Assembly (NCBI GenBank): GCA_947305345.1
Contig: CAMZDH010000010.1
Span: 1 to 11,003 of the forward strand
Direction: 5' to 3'
DNA: 11,003 nt
DNA from: an uncultured Lachnospiraceae bacterium
GTDB taxonomy: Bacteria > Bacillota > Clostridia > Lachnospirales > Lachnospiraceae
Shown: one piece after another, positions 1 through 7,000 of the stretch
Position numbering within the stretch: the stretch's first letter is position 1
Layout of the letters: each line of letters starts with the position of its first letter
Position numbers and translations under genes: made by a program
Notes under the pieces: model-generated
Databases searched by the model: none
The model's input: the letters and a program-made list of their open reading frames with translations, nothing else
Told to the model about the DNA's origin: nothing

Positions 1-737
1 TTCTGGTTCAGGCTGTCGATCTTGACGAACGGAGCCAGATAGGTATCGAAGGAGGAGAATGCCTGGGCGCCGGCCCATTCATTCTGCATGATGCCGAGGA
101 AGTTCACCATCTGGTTGCAGAGCGTGGACAGGTGGCTTGCCGGGGAAGACGTGATCTTGCCCGGGACGCCGCCGAGGCCTTCCTGGATCAGCTGCTTTAA
201 CGACCAGCCCGCGCAGTAGCCGGTCAGCATCGAAAGGTCGTGGAGATGGATGTCGGCATTGCGGTGCGCGTTGCCGATCTCCTCGTCGTAGACCTCGGAC
301 AGCCAATAGTTCGCGGTGATCGCGCCGCTGTTCGAAAGGATCAGGCCGCCGACGGAATACGTCACGGTCGAATTCTCCTTGACGCGCCAGTCGTTGATCT
401 TCAGATAGTTGTCAACGATCTGCTTATAGTCGACGAGCGTCGTCGACAGGTTACGGAAGCGCTCGCGCTGCTTCCGGTAAAGTATGTAGGCCTTGGCGAC
501 CTCATCATATCCGGCGCGGATCAGGACCGATTCCACAGAGTCCTGGATCTTCTCCACGCTGATCAGGCTGTCCACGATCTTCGGCTGGAAATCGGCCGTG
601 ACCTTTAAGGCCAGGAAGTCGATCACATCCGGGGTGTACTGCATTTCACAGGCGTCAAACGCCTTCGTGATGGCGCCGCTGATCTTTGATAAATCGAACT
701 CGACGACTTTTCCGTCTCTCTTTTCTACGCGATACAT
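1..737 (-). CDS. nrdD: Anaerobic (class III) ribonucleoside-triphosphate reductase, N-terminal part; runs off the window
   Basis: The first 245 codons are present; the gene continues beyond base 1. Class III RNR reduces ribonucleotides to deoxyribonucleotides without oxygen, using a glycyl radical installed by NrdG. Residues 1 to about 95 form an ATP-cone allosteric domain, starting MYRVEKRDGKVVEFDLSKI and ending in a YILYRKQRERFR-type stretch. The start of the catalytic barrel follows, with DIHLHDL at 162-168, YCAGWSL at 174-180, and HLSTLCNQMVNFLG then QNEWAGAQAFSSFDTYLAPF at about 202-237, all hallmarks of the family. C175 probably corresponds to the conserved active-site cysteine of the first barrel strand (family knowledge, not computed). 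The glycyl-radical loop lies outside the window. The ATG at 735-737 has AGAAGGG a few bases upstream. The activase nrdG lies directly upstream on the same strand, but nrdD has its own promoter with NrdR boxes, so it is probably controlled separately. Confidence 0.96.
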   Translation of the reverse strand, partial: MYRVEKRDGKVVEFDLSKISGAITKAFDACEMQYTPDVIDFLALKVTADFQPKIVDSLISVEKIQDSVESVLIRAGYDEVAKAYILYRKQRERFRNLSTTLVDYKQIVDNYLKINDWRVKENSTVTYSVGGLILSNSGAITANYWLSEVYDEEIGNAHRNADIHLHDLSMLTGYCAGWSLKQLIQEGLGGVPGKITSSPASHLSTLCNQMVNFLGIMQNEWAGAQAFSSFDTYLAPFVKIDSLNQ

Positions 738-861
738 AATGCAATCCCTTCTGCTTCGATTCCCCGCTTAAGGATTCTCCCCGAAATGTCTCAGAAATGA
801 GTCGAAATGTGCGTGCAGCAAGGCTGAAACGCGTCCGCTCCGGCACCCGCTGCGACTACAT

Positions 862-886
862 AAAAAGAAAAAAAGGGCGATACCCT
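862..886 (-). terminator. Possible short attenuator hairpin in the nrdD leader
   Basis: On the minus strand AGGG-TATCG-CCCT (886-874) is followed at once by a T-rich run (TTTTTTCTTTTT, 873-862). The stem is only 4 bp, so this is a weak candidate. An alternative pairing, CGATA with TATCG, ends just before the same run. It would fall about 15 nt into the nrdD transcript. It could equally be a chance AT-rich stretch. Confidence 0.2.
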
Positions 887-906
887 GACATTATCGAAGC
901 ATAGTC

Positions 907-935
907 AGTTTATCGCATATTTTGTGTCTTGTCAA
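907..935 (-). promoter_or_regulatory. Sigma-A-type promoter of nrdD
   Basis: Read on the minus strand there is a perfect -35 TTGACA (935-930), a 17-base spacer, and a -10 TAAACT (912-907, 4 of 6 to consensus). Transcription would begin near base 900, leaving a leader of about 160 nt before the nrdD ATG. The spacer is occupied by one NrdR-type box and a second box sits just upstream of the -35, which supports this being the functional promoter. Confidence 0.75.
912..927 (-). promoter_or_regulatory. NrdR box, weaker copy, in nrdD promoter spacer
   Basis: ATCGCATATTTTGTGT matches the NrdR consensus at 11 of 16 positions; the half-site TTTGTGT and the central CATAT are well kept while the other half-site is degenerate. 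It starts exactly 31 bp from the start of the stronger box, about three helical turns, which is the usual pairing distance for NrdR sites. It fills the -10/-35 spacer, so bound NrdR would block RNA polymerase. Confidence 0.7.
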
Positions 936-942
936 GACGGAA

Positions 943-958
943 ACACAAGATATTGTGT
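943..958 (-). promoter_or_regulatory. NrdR box, strong copy, upstream of nrdD -35
   Basis: ACACAAGATATTGTGT matches the known NrdR box consensus (acaCwAtATaTwGtgt, from memory) at 15 of 16 positions. It is the core of a longer inverted repeat with 8-bp arms, AAACACAA at 941-948 and TTGTGTTT at 953-960. NrdR is the ATP-cone repressor of RNR genes that binds paired boxes at their promoters. The box lies 7 bases upstream of the -35 hexamer of nrdD. The nrdR gene itself is not in the window. Confidence 0.82.
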
Positions 959-984
959 TTTAATTTTTTAACATTTTGTATTTT

Positions 985-1683
985 TCAGAGCTCGACGCCC
1001 CGGACGCCGACGGACCGCACGAAGGGTTCCGCGGCGGCTTTCATTTCCTTTATTTTATCGCGGGAAGGGGCTGTAAGCCCCGGCGCGATCGTATGGCCGC
1101 TGTCCACAAAGCACTGCAAAAAGTAGCGTTCCGAACCTGCGATCCATTGTCCAATTTTTCCAAGATCAGCCGCCGAATGCAGCTCTTCCACGACCGTCGT
1201 GCGGAACTCGAAGGGGACGGCGTTCGTAAGAAGATACGAGACGGTCTCCTCGAGCGGGGAAAGGTCGATCTTCGGCACGCCGACGGTCTCCCCGTACTTC
1301 TCTTTCGTGTTCTTGATGTCGACCGCGACGTAGTCGATGAGGCCCGCCCCGACGAGCTCCTTTAAGTACTTCGGATAGAATCCGTTCGTGTCGAGTTTCA
1401 CCTGCATGCCGAGCGCCCGGACGCGTTCAATGAAGTCCCGGAGGCCCTTATGGAGGAGCGGCTCGCCGCCCGTGATCGCGACGCCGTCGAGGATCCCCTG
1501 ACGCTTCTTGAGATACGTTAAGATCACGTCCTCGTCGTAGGTCTCGAGTTCCTGAACGTCCGTAACGAGGAGCGCATTGTGACAGAAGGGGCACCTGAGA
1601 TTGCAGCCGCCGGTAAAGACGGTCGCCGCCGTGTGCCCCGGATAATCCAAAAGCGTCAGTTTCTGAAAGCCGTAAAACTGCAT
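985..1683 (-). CDS. nrdG: Anaerobic RNR-activating protein, radical SAM (NrdG2 type)
   Basis: At 232 residues this is longer than E. coli NrdG (about 154) and matches the NrdG2-like branch of activases common in anaerobes. The N-terminal motif FQKLTLLDYPGHTAATVF is typical of that branch. The radical-SAM cluster motif CNLRCPFC (C27, C31, C34) binds a [4Fe-4S] cluster, and GGEP at 72-75 is the SAM-contacting motif. The protein uses SAM and an electron to form the glycyl radical on NrdD. The ATG at 1681-1683 is preceded by GGAGAGGA, and the gene begins 12 bases after the stop of the Nudix gene, so the two are probably co-transcribed. It lies upstream of nrdD, whereas nrdD-nrdG is the more usual order. 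No convincing terminator is visible after its TGA, so some read-through into nrdD is possible. A different radical-SAM activase role cannot be fully excluded, but adjacency to nrdD argues for NrdG. Confidence 0.93.
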   Translation of the reverse strand: MQFYGFQKLTLLDYPGHTAATVFTGGCNLRCPFCHNALLVTDVQELETYDEDVILTYLKKRQGILDGVAITGGEPLLHKGLRDFIERVRALGMQVKLDTNGFYPKYLKELVGAGLIDYVAVDIKNTKEKYGETVGVPKIDLSPLEETVSYLLTNAVPFEFRTTVVEELHSAADLGKIGQWIAGSERYFLQCFVDSGHTIAPGLTAPSRDKIKEMKAAAEPFVRSVGVRGVEL

Positions 1684-1695
1684 TCAGTCCTCTCC

Positions 1696-2157
1696 TCAGC
1701 AGTAGATCTTCTCCTCATGATGCACGAGCATATCCCCCTCGTATTCCAGCACCATCGTGAAGAACCTGCATTTTTCCATGTACTCAAAGAAAATGCGATC
1801 GCCCTCCCAGATCGGGAGCTTCGGCACATCCGCTTTCGGCACCCAGACGAGCTCGCCTTCCGGGCAGTCTTTTAAGAGTTCCCCGGTAAACCCGTCCGCG
1901 GTGAAAAGGTGCATGTGCTCGCCTTCCCACTTGTCCGACCGGAACGTGATGACGCCGCAGTACCGGTAGGAAGTGAGCGTCAGTCCGGTCTCTTCCAGGA
2001 CCTCGCGGAGGACGCATTCCTCCGGCGACTCCTCGCCCTCGAACTTGCCGCCGACGCCGACCCATTTTTCGTGGTTCAGGTCGTTTTTCTTCCGGACCCG
2101 GTGCTGCATCAGCCAGCACCCGTCCTTTTCAATGTAGCAAAGACTCGTTTCTTTCAT
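1696..2157 (-). CDS. Nudix (MutT-like) hydrolase, 8-oxo-dGTP diphosphatase-like
   Basis: A 153-residue protein with a complete Nudix box at residues 37-59: G37, E43, then REVLEETGL at 51-59, which fits GX5EX7REUXEEXGU exactly. The box glutamates bind the divalent metals used to hydrolyse a nucleoside diphosphate linked to another moiety. The opening (CYIEKDGCWLMQHR) and the WVGVGGKFE run resemble the MTH1/YtkD-like NUDIX proteins usually annotated as 8-oxo-dGTP diphosphatases that clean the nucleotide pool. The substrate is inferred, not shown. The ATG at 2155-2157 has only a weak, rather distant GGAG upstream, so translation may depend on coupling to the gene before it (38-base gap). Its place beside nrdG and nrdD makes a dNTP-related role sensible. 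Confidence 0.9.
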   Translation of the reverse strand: MKETSLCYIEKDGCWLMQHRVRKKNDLNHEKWVGVGGKFEGEESPEECVLREVLEETGLTLTSYRYCGVITFRSDKWEGEHMHLFTADGFTGELLKDCPEGELVWVPKADVPKLPIWEGDRIFFEYMEKCRFFTMVLEYEGDMLVHHEEKIYC

Positions 2158-2195
2158 TGCCGGAAGGGCTCCGCATTTTCCCTGATCAAAGCGCC

Positions 2196-3929
2196 TTATT
2201 CGTAATCGTAGAAGCCGTGGCCGGTCTTCACGCCGAGGCGGCCCTGGTCGACGAGCGCCTTATAGGTATCGTACATGTCGGGCTTTTCACCGGTCTTCTT
2301 GTAGAGATCGTCCAGTTCCTTTAAGCAGACGTCGAGGCCGATCAGGTCTTCGATCCGGAAGAAGCCGCGCTTGAAGCCGAGGCCGTGTTCCATGGAAACG
2401 TCCACGTCCTGGAAGCTGCAGTAGTCGTTCCCGACGAGGTGACGCGCGCCTTCGGAAATGTCCGAGCGCACGAGCCGGGAGATCATGCCCTTCTCTTCCC
2501 GCTTGATCCAGATCGGGAGCTTCCCGAGGTCAATGTAATACTGATACAGGGAAAGGATCGCGTCCGGATCCGTATGCGGTCCCTGCATGAGCTCGACGAT
2601 CTGATCGATCGCTGCGGGGTAGAAATAATAGAGGTTGATGAGGCGATTCGGATGCTTCACGCATTTCGTGAACTGAGACGACGGAATGGTCCCGGAAGTG
2701 GTCGCGAGGGTCGCGTCTTCCTTCATGAGGCCGTCCAGCAGGCTGAGCGCCTTGCACTTCGCGTCGAAATCGTCTTCCACGGCTTCGACGACGACGTCCG
2801 CGCCTTTGACGGCTTCTTCCAGCTTGTCCGTGACGGTGAAATGCTTCAGCGCTTCTTCCGCCGCTGCGTCGCCTTCAAGCTCTGCCTTCGCCCACGCCAG
2901 AGCGTCCGCGCGCTTCTTTTCACATGCGTCGAATACGACGGCTTCCCGTCCGCTCTTCGCGGCATCCAATGCGGCTTTCAGACCGGAATAGTTCGTCCCC
3001 AGCACGGCCACGCGCTCGATCTTCCTCAGCGCGACGCCTTCCGGAATGTCCTCGTACGGTTTGACGGTATAGGGCTCCGCGTAATCGTAGAAGCCGTGTC
3101 CCGCAAGCACGCCGAGCCGTCCCCGGTCGATGTAATCCTTGTAGGTATCGTACATCGCCGGTTTTTCGCCGGTCCTTTTATAGTTATTGTCCAGCATGGT
3201 GAAGGTCAGGTTCAGACCCGTCTGATCCGCGGAGCGGTAGGCGCCCCATTTCCGGCCGAGGCCGCATTCGAGCGCAATGTCGACGCCCTGGAAGCAGCAG
3301 TAGCCGTCCTCGACCAGCACGCGGCTGTTTAAGGAGAAAGATGCCAGAATATAGTTGCCGGCAAATCCGCTGATCTCCTTCTTCATCCAGATCGGCTTCT
3401 TGTCGAGCGACAGGCAGAATTCGTAAGCGCTCCGCCCGGTGTCTTCGCTGGTATGCTCGCCCTGCACGACCTCGACGAACTTCATGACGAGCGCGGGGAA
3501 GTAGAAATGCATGTTGCAGACCCGGCTCGGGTTCTTCACGCAGTCCGCAAGGCTCGAGGACAGCATGAAGCTGGAATTCGTTGCAAGGATGGTGTCTTCA
3601 CGGACCACCTCATTCAGCTGCCGGAAGACTTCCCGCTTCGCCTCGAGCTTCTCGAAAATGGCCTCGATGACGAGATCCGCGTCTCCGCACGCCTTTTTCA
3701 GGTCGTCCTCGACGGCAAAGCGCGCCTTGGTCGCGTTGACCTCTTCTTCGGTCATCCGCTTCTTTGCGATACGCCCGGCGAGGTATTCCTCCGCCCACTT
3801 TCTCGCGTCTTCCACGACGGCCGGATTGGCCTCGTAAACCGTTGCCGTATAACCGTGGATCGCGGCACATAGCGCGATCTGTCTGCCCATCTTACCTGCG
3901 CCGATCACACCCACTTTTTTGATTTCCAT
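2196..3929 (-). CDS. Tandem 3-hydroxyacyl-CoA dehydrogenase; second half looks catalytically dead
   Basis: The 577 residues hold two complete copies of the 3-hydroxyacyl-CoA dehydrogenase fold (Rossmann NAD domain plus helical C-terminal domain), roughly 1-290 and 300-577. The first copy has GAGKMG (10-15), NSS (118-120), H141, E153 and N192, the expected nucleotide-binding and catalytic residues of enzymes that oxidise 3-hydroxyacyl-CoA with NAD. In the second copy, which aligns at a fixed offset of 293 residues, the His is Y434 and the Asn is R485; E446 is kept, and the glycine motif is GTNYSG (311-316). Both copies end in an almost identical TGEKP-x-MYDTYK...RLGV...GHGFYDY block (253-283 and 546-576). 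The usual HFFNP motif reads HFYFP in copy one, so the substrate may not be an ordinary acyl-CoA; other members of the superfamily act on gulonate or carnitine. The start at 3929 has AAAGGAGGT 8 bases upstream and its own promoter. It is first in a likely operon with the Nudix gene and nrdG. Confidence 0.85.
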   Translation of the reverse strand: MEIKKVGVIGAGKMGRQIALCAAIHGYTATVYEANPAVVEDARKWAEEYLAGRIAKKRMTEEEVNATKARFAVEDDLKKACGDADLVIEAIFEKLEAKREVFRQLNEVVREDTILATNSSFMLSSSLADCVKNPSRVCNMHFYFPALVMKFVEVVQGEHTSEDTGRSAYEFCLSLDKKPIWMKKEISGFAGNYILASFSLNSRVLVEDGYCCFQGVDIALECGLGRKWGAYRSADQTGLNLTFTMLDNNYKRTGEKPAMYDTYKDYIDRGRLGVLAGHGFYDYAEPYTVKPYEDIPEGVALRKIERVAVLGTNYSGLKAALDAAKSGREAVVFDACEKKRADALAWAKAELEGDAAAEEALKHFTVTDKLEEAVKGADVVVEAVEDDFDAKCKALSLLDGLMKEDATLATTSGTIPSSQFTKCVKHPNRLINLYYFYPAAIDQIVELMQGPHTDPDAILSLYQYYIDLGKLPIWIKREEKGMISRLVRSDISEGARHLVGNDYCSFQDVDVSMEHGLGFKRGFFRIEDLIGLDVCLKELDDLYKKTGEKPDMYDTYKALVDQGRLGVKTGHGFYDYE

Positions 3930-3959
3930 ATTCGTAACCTCCTTTTAGGTCCTAATTTG

Positions 3960-3988
3960 TTTATAACTTGACCGGGAAAAGAAGTCAA
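3960..3988 (-). promoter_or_regulatory. Sigma-A-type promoter of the hydroxyacyl-CoA dehydrogenase operon
   Basis: On the minus strand TTGACT (3988-3983, 5 of 6) is followed by a 17-base spacer and TATAAA (3965-3960, 5 of 6). The predicted start near 3953 gives a short leader of about 24 nt ending in a strong Shine-Dalgarno, AAGGAGGT, at 3937-3945. This is the best-formed promoter in the window and probably also serves the Nudix gene and nrdG. Confidence 0.8.
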
Positions 3989-4019
3989 CCCGTACACTAT
4001 AAAAAAGAATTAAATTATA

Positions 4020-4044
4020 ATAAAATGCCGCGAAGACCCGGCGG
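4020..4044 (-). terminator. Possible weak terminator after the M56 gene
   Basis: Just past the stop of the M56 gene, the minus strand has a GC-rich region that can fold as CCGC/GCGG or GCCG/CGGC (4027-4044), followed by ATTTTATTATAATTT. The stem is only 4 bp in either register. A competing pairing, GGCGG with CCGCC, lies just before it. Position and T-rich tail suit a terminator, but the hairpin is weak. Confidence 0.35.
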
Positions 4045-4066
4045 TATGCGTTGCTCCGCCTTAGCC

Positions 4067-7000
4067 TCACTCCATCTCGGCTTCCCACCGGGATATGAGT
4101 TCCATAAAGAACGACTCCTCGGACGTCTGGCTCGCGCCGACGAAATAGTAATAGGTGTGGCCTTCGGTCTCAAGCGTTGCCGAAAACTCGCACAGTTTCA
4201 ACGTCCACGTCTCGTTCTGATCTGCGATCCACAGCGTGTTATTGCCTGAAAAGGCGTAATATTGCACACTAAACTTCATGCCGGCAAGGATCTCTTTGAT
4301 CGGCGTGTGTCCGTCCTTGGCGCTCCGGTCCTTGCTGAAATCCAGCGGCTTCCATTCCGTCTCCTCTTTCGCGCTTTTCACGAGTTTGTATTTCAATTCT
4401 CCGTCCTTTGCGGCAGCGATCGTGCTCCGCGCCTTGAGGAACGCTTCCTCTTCGCTCTTAAAAACGATCGGCTTATACACAAAACTCGCAGTTGACATCG
4501 CGTGGAATTCCGTATCGCAATAGACGAAGTACGGCATCTCGTACCGCCCCTCATATTCGCCCATGCGGGAACCAAGCGCCTTTCGAAGGTTCTCCGGCAG
4601 GCTCTCCGTCTCCGCGTAGATCGTCACGTAGAAATACGGGAGCGGCCGGATCAGGAGATATCCGCCGAGCGTGAACTGGGGATCGGTCTCCAGCACTTTG
4701 TCGTAGATCTCCGGAATGTATTCCGCATGGAGATATGCGCGGAGCGCTTCCTTCTCACTCTCTGAAACGCCCGGGATCTCTGCCGCATGCAAACCGTTCA
4801 CAACGAAATCGATCGCCGCTTTTTTTCCTGCTTCGATCTCGCTTTCCGTCAGCGCGCCGTGCTGTTTTTTCGCGGCTTCACGAACGGCCGTGCCGATTTC
4901 CAGCACCTCCGGTCCGTAATTCGGCATGATCTCCACGGCATGCCCCGCCGTCGTCCATTGTCCGTCAATGCGTTTCAAAAGCAGGAGGTTTGAATTTCTG
5001 CTGAACGCCCCGGTCGGGCTCTCATAGCTCAGGTCGTATTTCACCGCTGCCGTTTCTCCGTCGTCATAGCAGAGGCGAATGTCTTCGAAAAAGTATTTTG
5101 CATCATTCTGCTCATGCGGCAGTTTCTTGACCGTCTTCCACCGGGCTTTCACGGAATCGGCGATCCGGCCGTTTCCGGAAACGTCCGCCCGCGTCAGAAC
5201 CAACGTCATGTATTTGCGGATCCACGCCATCTCCTCTTCGGTAAACGCGTCTCCCGATTTGGAAAAATCCATGGTTCCAACGATTTCCTTCCGCTTCTCG
5301 ATCTCGGCCTGCGTGAGCTGCGGTTCGGTATTCCGGAAGTCGTAGAGATAGGCGACGCCCATTGAGCGGTCCACGTAGAACGCGGTCAGGGCTTCCGGTT
5401 CGACGACCCGGAGCGGCAGGTATGGCTGTCCGTCAGGATCGTCGTTCAGCACCCGGAATGCGCTGAATTTGCCCAAGTTCATATCGCCTTCCTGTATCTC
5501 GTAAATGCTTTCCGCGACGTACGTCCCCTCTCCCGTCCGGTAAAAAGAGTGGGGATCATGATACCCGAAATCAAGACCATCCTCGTCGTCCTTTTTGGCA
5601 AGAACGTATTCTGTCCCTCTTTCGAGATCGACTGCAGCAAACAGTCCGGACGTCGGCCCATGCAGGAGGACGTCATCAAGATCACCCACTGCCCTATCCC
5701 AGATCGGACTGCCGAGCACTGTCTGAGTGGGCGTGTCGGTGGTATAGCCAAACGAGTACTCTGAACGCGATTGCAGGACGGGATAGGATTTCCGGTCGGC
5801 GAACTGATAATAGTACAGCGTCGTCTGTCGAATGGTCTCGAATCCGGTCGTTTTCCCCGAGGCATCCATGATCCATTCACGCTTCAAATCCTCAATAACC
5901 GTGTAAAGAACACCGTTCGGATAACGTTCCGTCGAACCGGGCACCTGGTAATTCGTTTGAACGTCCGAGTCGCCTTCATGGATGACTTCGATATCTCCCG
6001 TTTTGAGATCCAACAGCTTCAGAACGCGGCCTTCGAGAACCCTTCCGTCATTGCTTTCCATTTCCGCCAGCTTTTCGGGATCATTGTAGAGAGCATCCGG
6101 AATATCCGTGAAGGCGATTTTGTTCCCGATCGGATCGAGTTCGAGCGCGATTCGGGAAACGCCGCTCCAATCGTCATAGGAAAAGAGCACCTTTTCCGCT
6201 TTTCCGTGATCGCCCAGGATCACGACGCGGCGATGCCATGTTGTATCCCCGATCGTGCCTTCTTTCTGCGTCTGAACTGCCAGAACCCTGCCGTTCCACA
6301 GCGTGAATGAGCCGACCGTCCATCCGTCGTCGTCCACCCCCGGGACGGTTTTCAGAAGCGTGCCGTCCGCCTTGGAAAGGAACAGCATTGCCTTGCTTCC
6401 GTCGCCGAGCCGGTTTGCCGAGAAACAATACGCATCCGCCGTAGAACCTTCGTACGCGTCCAGCCGGTATCCGGCTACCTTGTACAGTTTTACATAGTCC
6501 TCTTTCGAATAGTCATAGACTCCGATCGGCCGCAAAGCGGAGTTCAGGTCTTCAAGCGTCCGCATTTCCGGGATGTCGGCTGTGACGTACTTCGGCCCCG
6601 GTTCTTCGGTTTCAGCCCCGGTTTCTGTTCCGGGTTCTTCGCTCGCCGACGGGTCTAAATTCTCCGTCGGTGCTTCCGTCCGGTGCGTGAAAAGACAGGC
6701 GGAAAGGATCATTGCGAGGACGACCGCCAGGATCGTGAGCGACGCCGCGGGTTTCCGGTAGCGCAAGACGCGTTTCACGCGCGATTTCAAGTTTCCCTCG
6801 CCGAACGCCACGGGATGCGCGAAAACGAGCTTTTCATTGGACGAGAGCGCCAGCATGGTCTCGCTGTAACGCACCCGCTCTTCTTCCGAGCGGTTCCGGA
6901 CCACGCGCTCATCGCAGCTGAATTCCAGGTCTTTTGAAAAGCAGAAATACGCGGCCCACACGAGTGGATTGAACCAGTGAAGGATCAGGACGATGAACCC

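Noticed and set aside
738..900. Adenosylcobalamin or other riboswitch in the nrdD leader
   Set aside because: No B12-box or other conserved riboswitch core could be recognised, and class III RNR does not use cobalamin.
941..960. The AT-rich inverted repeat as a terminator of nrdG
   Set aside because: It is not followed by a T-run on the minus strand and it fits the NrdR box much better.
2385..3332. Long open frame on the plus strand (315 codons) inside the dehydrogenase gene
   Set aside because: It is antisense to a clearly homologous protein, has no ribosome binding site or recognisable motif, and is explained by the GC-rich codon pattern of the real gene.
5990..6010. KTG motif at residues 617-619 of the M56 protein as a sign of a penicillin-binding sensor
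   Set aside because: It is LKTGD in a repeat-like beta region in the middle of the domain, with no matching SxxK and SxN motifs at suitable distance.
5479..6310. Several open frames of 130-180 codons on either strand within the M56 gene
   Set aside because: They are out-of-frame shadows with no family motif and no translation signals; the 1261-codon frame is continuous and starts with a clear M56 module.
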